Shown here: positions 8,493 to 17,700 of the stretch, piece by piece
Layout of the letters: each line of letters starts with the position of its first letter
How positions within the stretch are numbered: the stretch's first letter is position 1
Source of the DNA: VXYL01 sp965208525
Lineage (GTDB): Bacteria > Pseudomonadota > Gammaproteobacteria > Pseudomonadales > Azotimanducaceae
Reading direction: 5' to 3'
NCBI GenBank assembly: GCA_965208525.1
Contig: OZ242340.1
Location: forward strand, 1,798,001-1,862,000
DNA: 64,000 nt
Notes under the pieces: model-generated
The model's input: the letters and a program-made list of their open reading frames with translations, nothing else
Databases searched by the model: none
Told to the model about the DNA's origin: nothing
Made by a program: the position numbers and the translations under genes

Positions 8493-9576
8493 TCACGGCT
8501 CTTTCGATGCGTGCAAGCCCTTTCTCGACTTTCTTCGACGCCCTTCGCAGGCGCTTCGACGCCTGCCGTGCCCACCTTCGTTCGCGCCTGGCAGTCTTGG
8601 CCTTGCGCGGGCGGGGGCGGCTCCCGCGACCGTTTGGCCGCCCGACGCCGTAGCGCAGCCGGGCCATCGGACCCAGCGCCGCGTCCTGCGCGCGAACGTA
8701 GCCCGCCATCGTCTCCACGCGACTCCACCGGCCCGCGTCCATCAGGTCCGCCGTGGTGGCGCCGCGGTTCCGCAGCGACTGCGCGGAGCCCACCCGCAGC
8801 GAGTGGCCCGACACCCTTCCCTCGATCCCGGCATCCGCCGCGCGCCGCTTGACGATGTCCCGAACGCTGCGGCGACCTAGCCGCGCGTCCGCCACCCGGC
8901 CCGCCTTGTTGACCGGACGGAACACGGGCCCTTCCTCGATCCCCGCCGCCTCGAGCCACTTGCGCGCCAGCCGCGCCGTGTCCGGCCCGCCGCGGAACAC
9001 GACGCCCCTGCCGTCCTGGTCCGTCTTGCTGCGCCGGATCGTGACCAGCAACTTCCCCTTCGAGAGCGCGATGTCTGCAACGTCCAACGCCTCCGCCTCG
9101 GACACCCGCAGCAGGCCGTCGGACATGATCCGGACCAGGAGCGCGTCGCGCAGGCCGCGAGCGTCGCCGCAGCGTTCCGCCTTGTCGGCCATGCGGTCGG
9201 AGTCCTCCCACTGGACGCCCGCCACCTGGCCCGGACCCCGCCCCGCACCGTCGCGCCGGTAGGCCGACAGGGCGGCCGCGGTGCGCGTTCCGGCCGGCGA
9301 AGCGGCGCCCTCCCGCCGGGCCCGGTCCTTCGCGGCGGCCACTGCAGTTGCCGCCGATGCCGGTGCCAGCCCGCGGTCGAAGAGCGCCGCAAGGTAGTCG
9401 GCCAGCGACTCGTCGGTGACGGGCCTGCCTTCGAGCCAGTCGTCGAGGCGGAGGAGTGCGCGCCCGTAGGCGTGCCGCGTCCCCGGCGCGAGGCGCCGCT
9501 CCGCCAGCGGCGTTGGCTCCGCCCCCCCGTTGTTGTCCTGTGCGTTGGCGTGGGTGCTGTCGGTTTTCGTGGCCAT
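8482..9576 (-). CDS. Tyrosine recombinase, XerD/phage-integrase type
   Basis: This 364-residue protein is unrelated in detail to the P4-type integrase. It has a SAM-like N-terminal core-binding domain (residues about 30-110) and a full catalytic set: Arg157 (LLRVSEAEALD), Lys184 (RRSKTDQDGRG), His258 and Arg261 (GHSLRVG), Trp284 in place of the second His (AGRW), and nucleophile Tyr293 (MAGYVRAQ). The last 50 residues are very basic (RPRKAKTARRERR), an unusual DNA-binding tail. ggagag precedes the ATG by about 10 bases. It probably mobilises the 8-10 kb part of the island. Confidence 0.9.
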   Translation of the reverse strand: MATKTDSTHANAQDNNGGAEPTPLAERRLAPGTRHAYGRALLRLDDWLEGRPVTDESLADYLAALFDRGLAPASAATAVAAAKDRARREGAASPAGTRTAAALSAYRRDGAGRGPGQVAGVQWEDSDRMADKAERCGDARGLRDALLVRIMSDGLLRVSEAEALDVADIALSKGKLLVTIRRSKTDQDGRGVVFRGGPDTARLARKWLEAAGIEEGPVFRPVNKAGRVADARLGRRSVRDIVKRRAADAGIEGRVSGHSLRVGSAQSLRNRGATTADLMDAGRWSRVETMAGYVRAQDAALGPMARLRYGVGRPNGRGSRPRPRKAKTARRERRWARQASKRLRRASKKVEKGLARIERAVIGS

Positions 9577-10003
9577 GTTGGTCGTGCTCTCCGTCTTCTT
9601 CGTGGTGGATTGGCCGGACGGATGGTCAGTCCAATGCTGCCGCCGCCGGGCCGCGAGTGCATCTAGCGAACCTGGCGGCCGGATTCAACCCCTCGCTCCC
9701 TTGTCGTTCATGGGGGTCGCCACCCCTCGGCCGGGCCGTCGCCGCCACCGTTGCTTCCGCAAAAGCGGATTCGCGGAACCAACGGAAACGTGGGCCTGCG
9801 AGTTTGCGACGCAAGTCGGTCTTTGCGCTCGCCATCGAGTGACTGGTCGAGGAGTCGGGGTGAAGGGCTGGGGAACGAACGCAGCCGCCCGGCGAGTTGG
9901 CCCAGTCGGGACGCGAAGCGAAGCGTTGGTTTGCGGTGGCCCCGGCCGCGCCGGGACTCAAGCAAGCGGGCGGTCTGGGCCGCCCTCGGAGAGGGGAAAC
10001 CCA
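9577..10003. other. Divergent gap with a hairpin upstream of the secreted-protein gene
   Basis: No gene is supported in these 427 bases between divergent genes. An imperfect palindrome (gttgcttccgc at 9750-9760 and gcggaaccaac at 9773-9783, 10 of 11 pairs, 12-base loop) is the clearest structure. It could be regulatory or a recombination site. Confidence 0.45.
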
Positions 10004-10393
10004 ATGCGATACGTACGTTCCTTCGCGCTGGCGCTAGCGCTGGCGCTCCTCGTTCTCCCCGCCGCACCCTTGGGCGGCATCGTCCCGATTCCGACCGTGG
10101 GCGGCGAGGCATTTGCCCTGACGCCAAGTTCCTGCGCCGTGACATGGCTCAGTTCTGCAAGCTCAGGTCGCAGCCATCCCGGTTGCACCAGCCCCAGCGA
10201 ATACAACACGAACCCGCCGGGTGACGACTATGGCACTCCAGCACCTCCGGGCAACTCCGACGACCTATGTGCAGCGATGGTGATGGCGGCGGGCATTGCT
10301 TGGCAGCTTGTCAGGGTGACACCACCGCCATACAAAGCGGCGGCATTGGCAGCGGCACTGGCCGCTGACGCCACTGTGCTAATGTACTGTTGA
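10004..10393 (+). CDS. Small secreted four-cysteine protein of unknown function
   Basis: The ATG at 10004 follows gagagggg by 7 bases. The 129-residue product starts with a textbook signal peptide (MRYVRSFALALALALLVLP); cleavage is likely after the AFA near residue 38. The mature part, about 90 residues, contains four cysteines (SSCAV, HPGCT, DDLCAA and the terminal MYC), a Pro/Gly-rich middle with GDDYGTPAPPGN, and an Ala-rich helix near the end. I recognise no family. The next gene is a 39-residue membrane peptide 61 bases downstream. A secreted antimicrobial or effector with its partner is conceivable but unproven. Confidence 0.65.
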   Translation: MRYVRSFALALALALLVLPAAPLGGIVPIPTVGGEAFALTPSSCAVTWLSSASSGRSHPGCTSPSEYNTNPPGDDYGTPAPPGNSDDLCAAMVMAAGIAWQLVRVTPPPYKAAALAAALAADATVLMYC

Positions 10394-10454
10394 CGGATGC
10401 CGCCAGACACTGCTTTTGGTGTTCGCGCCACTTGGTGGAAGGAAGGAGAGCAAC

Positions 10455-10574
10455 GTGGAAGAAGCAGGCAGCAAGTTGCAGAACCTATTGGCGTCTAGGG
10501 CGTTCAGGCGGTTTGCAGGGTTCATGGTATGGATTCATGTCATTGCGTTTGTCCTGATTCTGGTAATGCGGTGA
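10455..10574 (+). CDS. 39-residue membrane peptide
   Basis: The reading frame runs from a GTG at 10455 to a TGA at 10572-10574. A strong aaggag site stands about 8 bases before the GTG. The first 20 residues are polar and basic (EEAGSKLQNLLASRAFRRF). The rest forms one membrane span (GFMVWIHVIAFVLILVM) ending in Arg. It follows the secreted four-cysteine protein gene and precedes an integrase remnant. Such peptides can be type I toxins, immunity peptides or small regulators. Nothing in the sequence decides between them. Confidence 0.55.
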   Translation: MEEAGSKLQNLLASRAFRRFAGFMVWIHVIAFVLILVMR

Positions 10575-10633
10575 GCTTCGCCTGCTTGGGAGGATAGAGA
10601 GAATCCGACCATCAGCGGCCCGCCACTTCAACC

Positions 10634-10908
10634 GGGGTGGTGTTCCCCGGCGGGTCGTCTGGCGGCGTGCTGACGGACGCGTCCGTGCGCCTGGCGATGC
10701 GCCGCGCGGGAATCGACGCCTCGCCGCACGTTTCCGGTCGACGTTCCGAACGTGGGCGCAGTCGCGCGGCGAGAACTTGGAGGCGTCTGAGCTGACCCTG
10801 GGCCTTCGTGTCGGCACGTCGGTCTCGTCGAGCTACGCCCGGTCGGACATGCTGGCGCTGCGCAGGGGGCTGCTGGGACGCTATGCGAAGGCAGTGGACC
10901 TCGACTGA
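10634..10908 (+). pseudogene. Frameshifted 3' end of a P4-type integrase
   Basis: This is the third copy of the integrase C-terminal region. It begins at the VVFPGGS segment. Compared with the other copies a base is missing after gccgcacg (about 10728), which breaks the frame in the HxxR motif. In the shifted frame FRSTFRTWAQSRG and SVSSSYARSDMLAL can still be read. The catalytic second His is replaced (LGLRVG instead of LGHRVG). It is a decayed relic of an older insertion. Confidence 0.85.
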
Positions 10909-11019
10909 CGGGGGCGGGCAGCGGCGGCGCCTCTCAACGTCATGGCGGTTTCCTGGCTGGTGGAACGGGTGCAGTCCAGCCGGGTTACGCTCCGGCGAAA
11001 GCCCCGCCGAGGAGACGAC

Positions 11020-11328
11020 ATGCCCCGACCCCAAGACCGCGCCGCCGCCCTCGCGGCAGACCGCAACCTGGCCCCCGCCGAAGGGGCGCTGCTCCAGGCC
11101 ATCGCCTTCTACGAGGCTGTCGAGGGCCGGTGCGTCGCCAAGCGCAAGGCGCTGATGCGGCGGGCGGGCATTGAGTCCGTCGAGACCTTCGCCGCCGCCC
11201 TGGAGCGGCTGCAAGCCTTCGGGCTGGTGACGGTCGACAGGAAGCGCGCCAGCGCCCGCACGCCGCGCCGGCCCGGCGAGCGGCAGGCAATCCGCCTCGC
11301 GGGGATCGAGGGACAGGTTCGGGGATAG
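11020..11328 (+). CDS. Small winged-helix-type DNA-binding protein
   Basis: The ATG at 11020 is preceded by gaggag 6 bases away. The 102-residue product has a helical core (EGALLQAIAFYEAVEGRCVA, then KALMRRAGIESVETFAAALE) followed by LQAFGLVTVDRKR. That is the helix-turn-helix plus wing of MarR/replication-initiator-like folds. Both ends are basic. It may control the island's mobility or neighbouring genes. The exact family is not recognised. Confidence 0.6.
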   Translation: MPRPQDRAAALAADRNLAPAEGALLQAIAFYEAVEGRCVAKRKALMRRAGIESVETFAAALERLQAFGLVTVDRKRASARTPRRPGERQAIRLAGIEGQVRG

Positions 11329-12600
11329 CTGGGGGACAAGTCGAGGGCGGGCGGGCAACGACGGGGCAACTGCTTCGAGCGAGCGGACACTCGCTGTGGC
11401 GCCCGCAAAGGGCTCCGAACGCCGCAACGCCGCGTGCAAGCCCGGAGGCGGGACTGGCGCCGTGTCACCGGGCAGCGAGGGAGCGGGCTTCGGGCGCCCA
11501 CGTGGGCGATCTGGAGCAGCACCCGGATGTCGGATTGCAGTGTCGCGGTCGGGCACCTGGGCACACCTCGGGGATCGGCCCGCTTGTCGCGCGATGGATC
11601 GGCTGCCTGTCGCCCGCGGCGGCGCGCGATGTGGCCAATGCGAGCGACTTCGCCTGCGGAACTGCCGTCTGTCACTACCGTAACGCGTCGCAGGCCGTCG
11701 CATGCACGAGGCGGCGGATGGCTGGCGGGCGCGGCGACCGGGTAGTGACAGACGGCGAAAGCGGCATTGCGGCCAGCGGCGGCATGGAGACCTGCTAAGC
11801 ACGCGGCCCGTGACGGCCTCGTGACGGGGTGCTATGGTGCGCCGCGTTCAGTCGCTGCCTTTGCGCAGCATGGTCGGCTTGGAGCCGACATTCGCCGCCG
11901 ACAAGGCGGCCATGTGCCACGGCGCTGCAATGGCGCCGTTTCGGGCGGACGCCCCGCGGAGGCACGGCGGGCCACGTCGCATCGCGGCGGGGGCTTGACC
12001 CAGACGAAACGGCCAGGCGGCCGCTGCGCGGACTCTTGCGAGGCCGCGGGCAGCCGGGCGATGGTCCGGCGGAGGAGCCGGCCTGGACCGTGGCGAGACG
12101 CGAAGAGGCGGAGGCTCGGGCGGAACACCCTTGCCATGCCGGGAGCAGACCCGGCACCCGCGGAAGGCGCGTCACGCCGCAAACCGGGCTCGCGGCCGCT
12201 GCCGGCAACGGCACGCCGCAGCCGCCGCGTAGGAACGGCAAGCGCAAAGTGCGTCGAAGGGCAACTCGCAGCCTGTCTGCGGATTCGCAGAGCCTTGCAT
12301 CGGCAAGGCGAACGGATCGCCCATCACAACTTAGCTCCCCACGCCCACCCCGGGCCGCCTCGCGGTCCGGGGCGCGGCCGTTCCTCCTGTCGCGTTCCAT
12401 TTCCGGTTTTCGTCGCCGCGACATCGCGGGAGTCGTGCGCGCGCTGGCCATTGCGCCGATCGCGAAGCTTCGGCGATTCGATGGCCGGGACTGAGATGGC
12501 ATTCGATGCCGGATACGGGCTCGACGAATGATCCGTGGGCGAGTCTAGTGAAGGCGTCGGTACGTTTACGCTTCAACCGACGAGGCCCATCGTCGATGGT
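11329..12600. other. 1.27-kb gene-poor stretch
   Basis: Long overlapping frames exist on both strands because of the high G+C, but none shows a recognisable domain, and their compositions (Arg/Ala/Gly/Pro-rich) are typical of non-coding G+C-rich DNA. The one clear structure is the 16-base inverted repeat at 11665-11756. The stretch may be the decayed remains of earlier cargo. Confidence 0.5.
11665..11756. repeat. Perfect 16-base inverted repeat with 60-base spacer
   Basis: gccgtctgtcactacc (11665-11680) is exactly repeated in reverse complement as ggtagtgacagacggc (11741-11756). The 60 bases between have no coding signal. It could be the pair of ends of a tiny mobile element, a binding site for a dimeric protein or a stem-loop RNA. 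Confidence 0.65.
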
Positions 12601-13377
12601 TCAGGAGAGGTGGGCCCTAAAGAAGGCTTGCCAATCGCTGACAGCGATTCCGCGCACGAGGGTTGCTCGCATATCGCCAATGTAGTCGTCCATTAGACGG
12701 TAACGGGCAAGTCGACCGAAGTTTTTTCCGCCGTCGTGAGTGGCGCGGTCGGAGATGTTCGATTTGGATGCTGGGTAGGGGGTCACGTCAGCGGGAATCT
12801 CGATTGTCCCCGGATCGTCTTGGATTTGACGCTCGTGGAGCCAATAGTGGTTGCGTTTCTGGGCGCAGTAGAGAGCAGATTCCACGAATGGACGAAAGAG
12901 CACGGGGGAGCCGGCGAGGATGTTGGAGAGGGCCCAGGGTATGACGACGAGGAGATCCTGAGGATTGCAGGCCGCTTCGGTGACGGTGAATCGATAGGTC
13001 GGTGCTTTTTCCTTCGCGAGCAGGTACCAGCTCTTCAGTTCGATGCCCATCAGGACGTCAGCGCCGTTGTCGCGCTGCCTCAGAACAACGTCGGGAAATG
13101 TCTGCGGTTGTCGCACGAAAGCGTAAGTCTCGTATTCGGCGTCAGGGTCCCAGACAGCCCGGAGGTTGTTTAGCGTGGTGACAACGGCGTCTTCGATGGT
13201 GGCGGCGAGGGCGGTATTCAGCGTGAAGATGTCCGTTGCCATCAGACCTTCGATGCTCGTGGGCGTGGAGAAGCGATCCGGACAGGCGAACAAAGCACTG
13301 CGGACGCGTCGCCAGAGTTCGAAATGCGGCCACTCGGTCGGTTCTGAGGGCTGGGGGGCTTCAGGGGCAGGCGGCAT
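12601..13377 (-). CDS. Type II restriction endonuclease of PD-(D/E)xK type (partner of the methyltransferase)
   Basis: From the ATG at 13377, which overlaps the end of the methyltransferase gene by 17 bases, the product has 258 residues. A PD-(D/E)xK site is visible: Pro95-Asp96 (TFPDVVLRQ) and Glu113-x-Lys115 (GIELKSW). The C-terminal half is a mixed region with NILAGSPVLFRPFVE and KRNHYWLHER. The overlap and order (methyltransferase first) are those of a type II restriction-modification operon. The protein would cut unmodified DNA at the same site that the partner protects. The recognition sequence cannot be read. Confidence 0.8.
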   Translation of the reverse strand: MPPAPEAPQPSEPTEWPHFELWRRVRSALFACPDRFSTPTSIEGLMATDIFTLNTALAATIEDAVVTTLNNLRAVWDPDAEYETYAFVRQPQTFPDVVLRQRDNGADVLMGIELKSWYLLAKEKAPTYRFTVTEAACNPQDLLVVIPWALSNILAGSPVLFRPFVESALYCAQKRNHYWLHERQIQDDPGTIEIPADVTPYPASKSNISDRATHDGGKNFGRLARYRLMDDYIGDMRATLVRGIAVSDWQAFFRAHLS

Positions 13378-14443
13378 CGGAGAGCCTTTGAACCGCAGCG
13401 GCGTAGAACTCGGGGATGATCTCGGCGCTGTGGGACTCCCGGGCGAGGGCCAAGGAGCAAACGGCGGCGGGGCATAGACCGCCGAATGGTTCCCACACGA
13501 CATCGCCGACATCAGTGGTGGCGGCTATGGCAATCTCGATTAGTTCAAGCGGCTTCTGACTGCCGTGCAGACTCTTGTACTTCCACTGCATCCGCTGGCG
13601 ATCGCCGTTGATGCGTTTCTTGCCGGCAACCTGAGGCCGCTGCCAGACATTTGTCACGCCGGTCGGGCAGTTGAACTTCGCACGCAATCGGCTCCATTGG
13701 TTCGCCGTGAGAGGATGTTGCCCATCTTGGCTGAAGTACGGCTTTCCCGCAGGATCGCCATGGAGATTCGCGTAGTCCGCTAGTCGGACGAATGCGTCCG
13801 GCGGAGGGTAGTACCAGAGATGGTCGGCAGTCAGGTACTTGCGCGTCGCAGCGTTCGCTACGCCGCACGCGTCGTTGGCAAGCCGCAGGGGGAGCCCAGA
13901 GCGGCGCCACTCCTGGCGTAGCCACTCCTGCATGGTGAGGAGTTCGCCCAGCGTCGAGCGGAACGACGGCGCCTTGACGTATTGAACGCAGACCTCCGTG
14001 ATGACGGGGAACTTGCGCAAAGTTCTCGTGTTGGCGTTACCCGCAATGTGGCCGAGACCTTTGTCCCAGATGTGGCAATTACGGTATTCCCAACCGAGTT
14101 CAGCCAGAAGGGGATGAACCGTCGCCCAGCCGAGTTCCGAATTCCAGAACCAGAGCGTGGTCTCTGGCGTAGCAGAATCCGCCCAAGCCTCGACATGGGG
14201 GCGGTACCACTCGACCAAGTCTTTGGCGGTGTGCAAGTCGCCGGGGAACCCGCTGAGACCGTAGGGGCCGTCGGCAATGATGCATACAGGCGACGGCCAG
14301 CGGCGGTAGAGCCGCTCGGCCGGCTGGAAGTAAAGCGTGGACTTGGCGCGACTGAAGGACTCGGGACTGGTGGAGGGTTGCTTGCGGGGTCTAGTGGTTG
14401 TCGAGGGTGACGGATCGCTAGCTTGGTGGACAGTGGATGGCAT
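13361..14443 (-). CDS. Type II DNA amino-methyltransferase (beta-type motif order)
   Basis: The 360-residue protein carries the catalytic motif IV as ADGPYG (residues 57-62, a DPPY variant) near the N-terminus, and the AdoMet-binding motif I as WEPFGGLC (residues 317-324) near the C-terminus. This is the beta-class order, with the target-recognition region between. It would methylate adenine N6 or cytosine N4; the DGPY variant does not decide which. It is the first gene of a two-gene operon with the endonuclease at 12601-13377. It also lies head to head with the large STAND protein gene. Confidence 0.88.
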   Translation of the reverse strand: MPSTVHQASDPSPSTTTRPRKQPSTSPESFSRAKSTLYFQPAERLYRRWPSPVCIIADGPYGLSGFPGDLHTAKDLVEWYRPHVEAWADSATPETTLWFWNSELGWATVHPLLAELGWEYRNCHIWDKGLGHIAGNANTRTLRKFPVITEVCVQYVKAPSFRSTLGELLTMQEWLRQEWRRSGLPLRLANDACGVANAATRKYLTADHLWYYPPPDAFVRLADYANLHGDPAGKPYFSQDGQHPLTANQWSRLRAKFNCPTGVTNVWQRPQVAGKKRINGDRQRMQWKYKSLHGSQKPLELIEIAIAATTDVGDVVWEPFGGLCPAAVCSLALARESHSAEIIPEFYAAAVQRLSDAACP

Positions 14444-14792
14444 GTGTGGCGGGTTGAGTCCGGTTCGTGTTGCGAGTCTCGGTCATTGTACGCAAACTTG
14501 CGTTGGAAGGTGAGGCAGGTGGGTGGGGCAGCGGATACGGCACCGGGCGCGTAGGGTCTGCCTGGCGCGTCGCGGTCACGGCAACATCCAGGCATTTCTT
14601 ACCTGGGGTGCGTTCGATGTCGCGGTCCTTCCAGCCCAAGAGAGCGAGGGTGCTCGCCCCTTGCTGGCCAAACGGCGTAGCCGCTCGTCGGCGAGCACCT
14701 ACCACGGAAGGAACTGGAGCCGGGGGCCAAATGCGGTGAGTTGCCGCGGCGGCACAGCGTACGGCACGCGAGACTAGAACACCGGGACAACC
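14444..14792. promoter_or_regulatory. Divergent control region between the R-M operon and the STAND gene
   Basis: These 349 bases must contain the promoters for both divergent units. On the minus strand a TACAAT -10-like hexamer (14490-14485) overlaps a palindrome, acgcaa and ttgcgt at 14490-14503, 50 bases before the methyltransferase ATG. This could be an operator. No good -35 hexamer stands at the right distance. No controller (C) protein gene is visible. Short frames in the gap show no recognisable product. Confidence 0.4.
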
Positions 14793-17700
14793 ATGATCGA
14801 CCGCGCGAAGACCGAAGTAGGGGCAGCTCAGGAGACCGTCTGGAGGAGCTTGTACGAGTTGGAGGCTACCGGCCAGTCCGGTTTTGAGGGCTTTCTCGGG
14901 AGTTTGCTAAGCGAGGTCACTGGCGAACCCTTCCACGTCGTAAAGTCGGGGACGCAGAGCGGCAGCGATGTGAGGTCGGAGAGATGCAACCTCGTGAGCT
15001 TCGTGCTGGAGTCCAAGCAGTACGATCATGGGACACGGCTCTCGCTCGATAGCCTTCTCCAGAAGCTGTTCGACGCTTCAACGGCCGAAGCGGCTGCCGA
15101 CGTATGGATTTTGGCAACGACGCGAGGCATCGACAGTAGCTATCGCGAGAAGCTGGGAAGCGTTGGCGAGGGCTTAGGCATCGATGTCATCGTTTGGGAT
15201 TGGCCTGAACACTCGGCAGCGCTGGCAGATCTTGCGGTCTTGTGTGCGCTGGCACCGGATGCGTGCGCGAGCCATTTGGGTTCTGCATCGAGCTTGTCCG
15301 AATCACTGCGCACGATCGGTGAGCACGCTGAGTTTGAACGGAGGGCCTCCTGGTGGAGGGACCGCCTGCTCAGGCCGGAAGTGGGTTACGCGACGTGCAG
15401 CGAGCAGTGCGGGCTTTGGCTCGAAGAGGCGCAGAGTTCCGAAGCAAACGCGAGGTCGCGCTTGGGTGGTCTCCACAACCTCCGGACAAGCAGGTACGGA
15501 GTCGTTACGCGCCGAGCCGTGAGCGAGGGGTTGTCGTTGTGGTTTCAGGACGGGGAGGCGGGAATCGCAGCACTCGTTGGGGACGAGGGGACCGGCAAGT
15601 CGTGGGCGGCGCTCGACTGGTGTGGCGGAGTTTCGTTGGTGAATGGCGTCGCACCCGTATTGGTGTACATCCCGGCAACGCGTATTAGCGGGCGGGAGGC
15701 GAAGTCAGACATCGCCGATGCGCTCTCGAAGCAGGTAGGAAAGGAAGCCGGTTTCTGGCGGCGACGGCTGGGGCTATGGGAGCGGGTGGGCGGAGATGGA
15801 TTGCGCGTCTTGGTGGTGGTGGATGGGCTCAATCAGAACTTCCTGTTCAAGGAATGGGCGGACTGGCTCCAGCCACTCCTTGAGGAGGACGTGCGGACGA
15901 TGTACCGGGTGGTCGTTACCTGCTGGCCGAACTGGTGGCGCGAGCAACTTCGGGGTTTGGTGAATCTCGAGCCCACGCCGGTAGAAGTCGAGGTAAAGGC
16001 GTTCGACGACTGTGAACTAGACACCATGCTCGTGAACATGGGGCTGACACGGGCAGACTTCACCGAGTCCGTGCTGGACCTGATGCGGGTGCCGCGGCTT
16101 TCAACCGTGGTGATGGCCCATCGAAAGGCGCTTGCCGAAAGCGGAGACGTGACAGCAGAACGCGTGATCTATGAGGACTGGAAGGACCGGATACGCCGCG
16201 ATAGCAGCCCGCGAGGGCTTGATGACGCTCGAATGAAGGTGTTCGTCAGCGAGCTGGGCAAGGAGTTGCAGAAAGACATTGACCGGAGCGTGAGCGGGCG
16301 CAACATCCGAGAGATATTGTCGCACGAAAGTGGAAAGTCGGGCGAAGAGCTTGACGCGGCGGTGGTCCAGTTGACATCGGGACGTTGGCTGTTAGCGGGG
16401 AATCGTCCTGACACCTTCAAACTCGACACCGACAAGCTGCCCTATGTCCTGGGCGTCGCGCTGACGGCGGAACTCAAGAGTCAATCGGGCAGTTCCGACG
16501 CAGGCGTGACCATCGCCGAGTTCCTAGACCCGCTCAAGGCGCATAGTCTCGGCGCGAAGATCCTGTGCGCAGCGACGACGATTGCCCTTGTGGAGAAGGA
16601 CACGCCTGATGTCGTGCGGTCAGTCCTGTTGGCGCGTTGGTTAGACGAGCCGAACTTCGGGAGGGAAGACTTCGAGTCACTGTGGCGAGTCGTGGGGCTC
16701 GACGCGACCGTCTTCCTTGCGATAGCGGAGGGGTACTGGCTTTCGGAGAAGGCGAGTGAATTTCAGGATGAGGTACTGGTGAAGGCATGCGCGAACGCCG
16801 CGGACTTCCCGAGATTCGATGCCACGTTGAAGGGCAAGCTCGCGGAGTGGCTTGGCGCAGTTTGGCTGGGTCCAGCCATCGCCGAAGCAGACCATTCGGC
16901 CGGGACCGGCGGCGGAGGCCAGGACGATGTTCGGTTACGACTTCGAGAATGGGAGGGTTCGGGAGCGTCTAGGTCATTCGAGCGGGTGGTACTCAGAGAG
17001 GACGGGGCGTGGAATTGGGTCGGTCAGCGCGCCGTGGCGGTGATCTCATTCCTTCGGCGCGCACCGTATGTGGCTGCACTCGAAGCTTGGTGTTTGAGTG
17101 GGGCTTTGGTGGCGCGAGTACCGCACTTCGATGACGTGGCGTGGCTGCTCCGCGCTAACCGAAAGGATCCAGGCGAAACTGACGCCGCAATGGCGGCCAT
17201 CGTGCGCCGCTTCGAGCGGCATCGTAGTCCGGTGTGTCGCAGAGCGGCAGCGATTGCCAGGGATGCGATGAGCCACGTGCGACGGGACCGAGTAGGACGG
17301 AGTCACGGCACGCGGGAGGTTGGAGACAGCGAGTCGCCACCGCATGAGGTGGACGCGGCGGCGTTGGATCGGGATGCGCTGTTCCAGGCGGTTCAGGACT
17401 ATCTAGGTCCAGGTGGCTGGAAAGGTTGCTCAGCTGATGCTGGAGTTGCCCTGATCGACGAGTTGGTGAAAAGGGGCTTGTCGGCGGGGAGCCGAGAGGT
17501 CGACCTGCTGCTTGCGTACGTGGGGGAGGTCGTGAGCATCGTGTCGCCTCAAGCGCGACGACATCTGGCTGCGGCCTTCGAAAGAGGTCGCGTACAAACC
17601 GTGGTGTCTGGGGGGAAGCCTCGTCTGGCAGCTGATTTCGCTGGTGCGGCCCTTGTGATGCGGCTTTACGAAGCAACCGCACAGGAACAGTGCAGATTGC

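Noticed and set aside
9750..9783. Hairpin before the secreted-protein gene as an integron attC site
   Set aside because: The arms do not carry the required GTTRRRY and RYYYAAC core sequences, and the nearby recombinase lacks the extra domain of integron integrases.
11329..12600. Overlapping Arg/Ala-rich frames of 200-250 residues as genes
   Set aside because: They occur in several frames at once, lack ribosome binding sites and show no domain, as expected for non-coding G+C-rich DNA.
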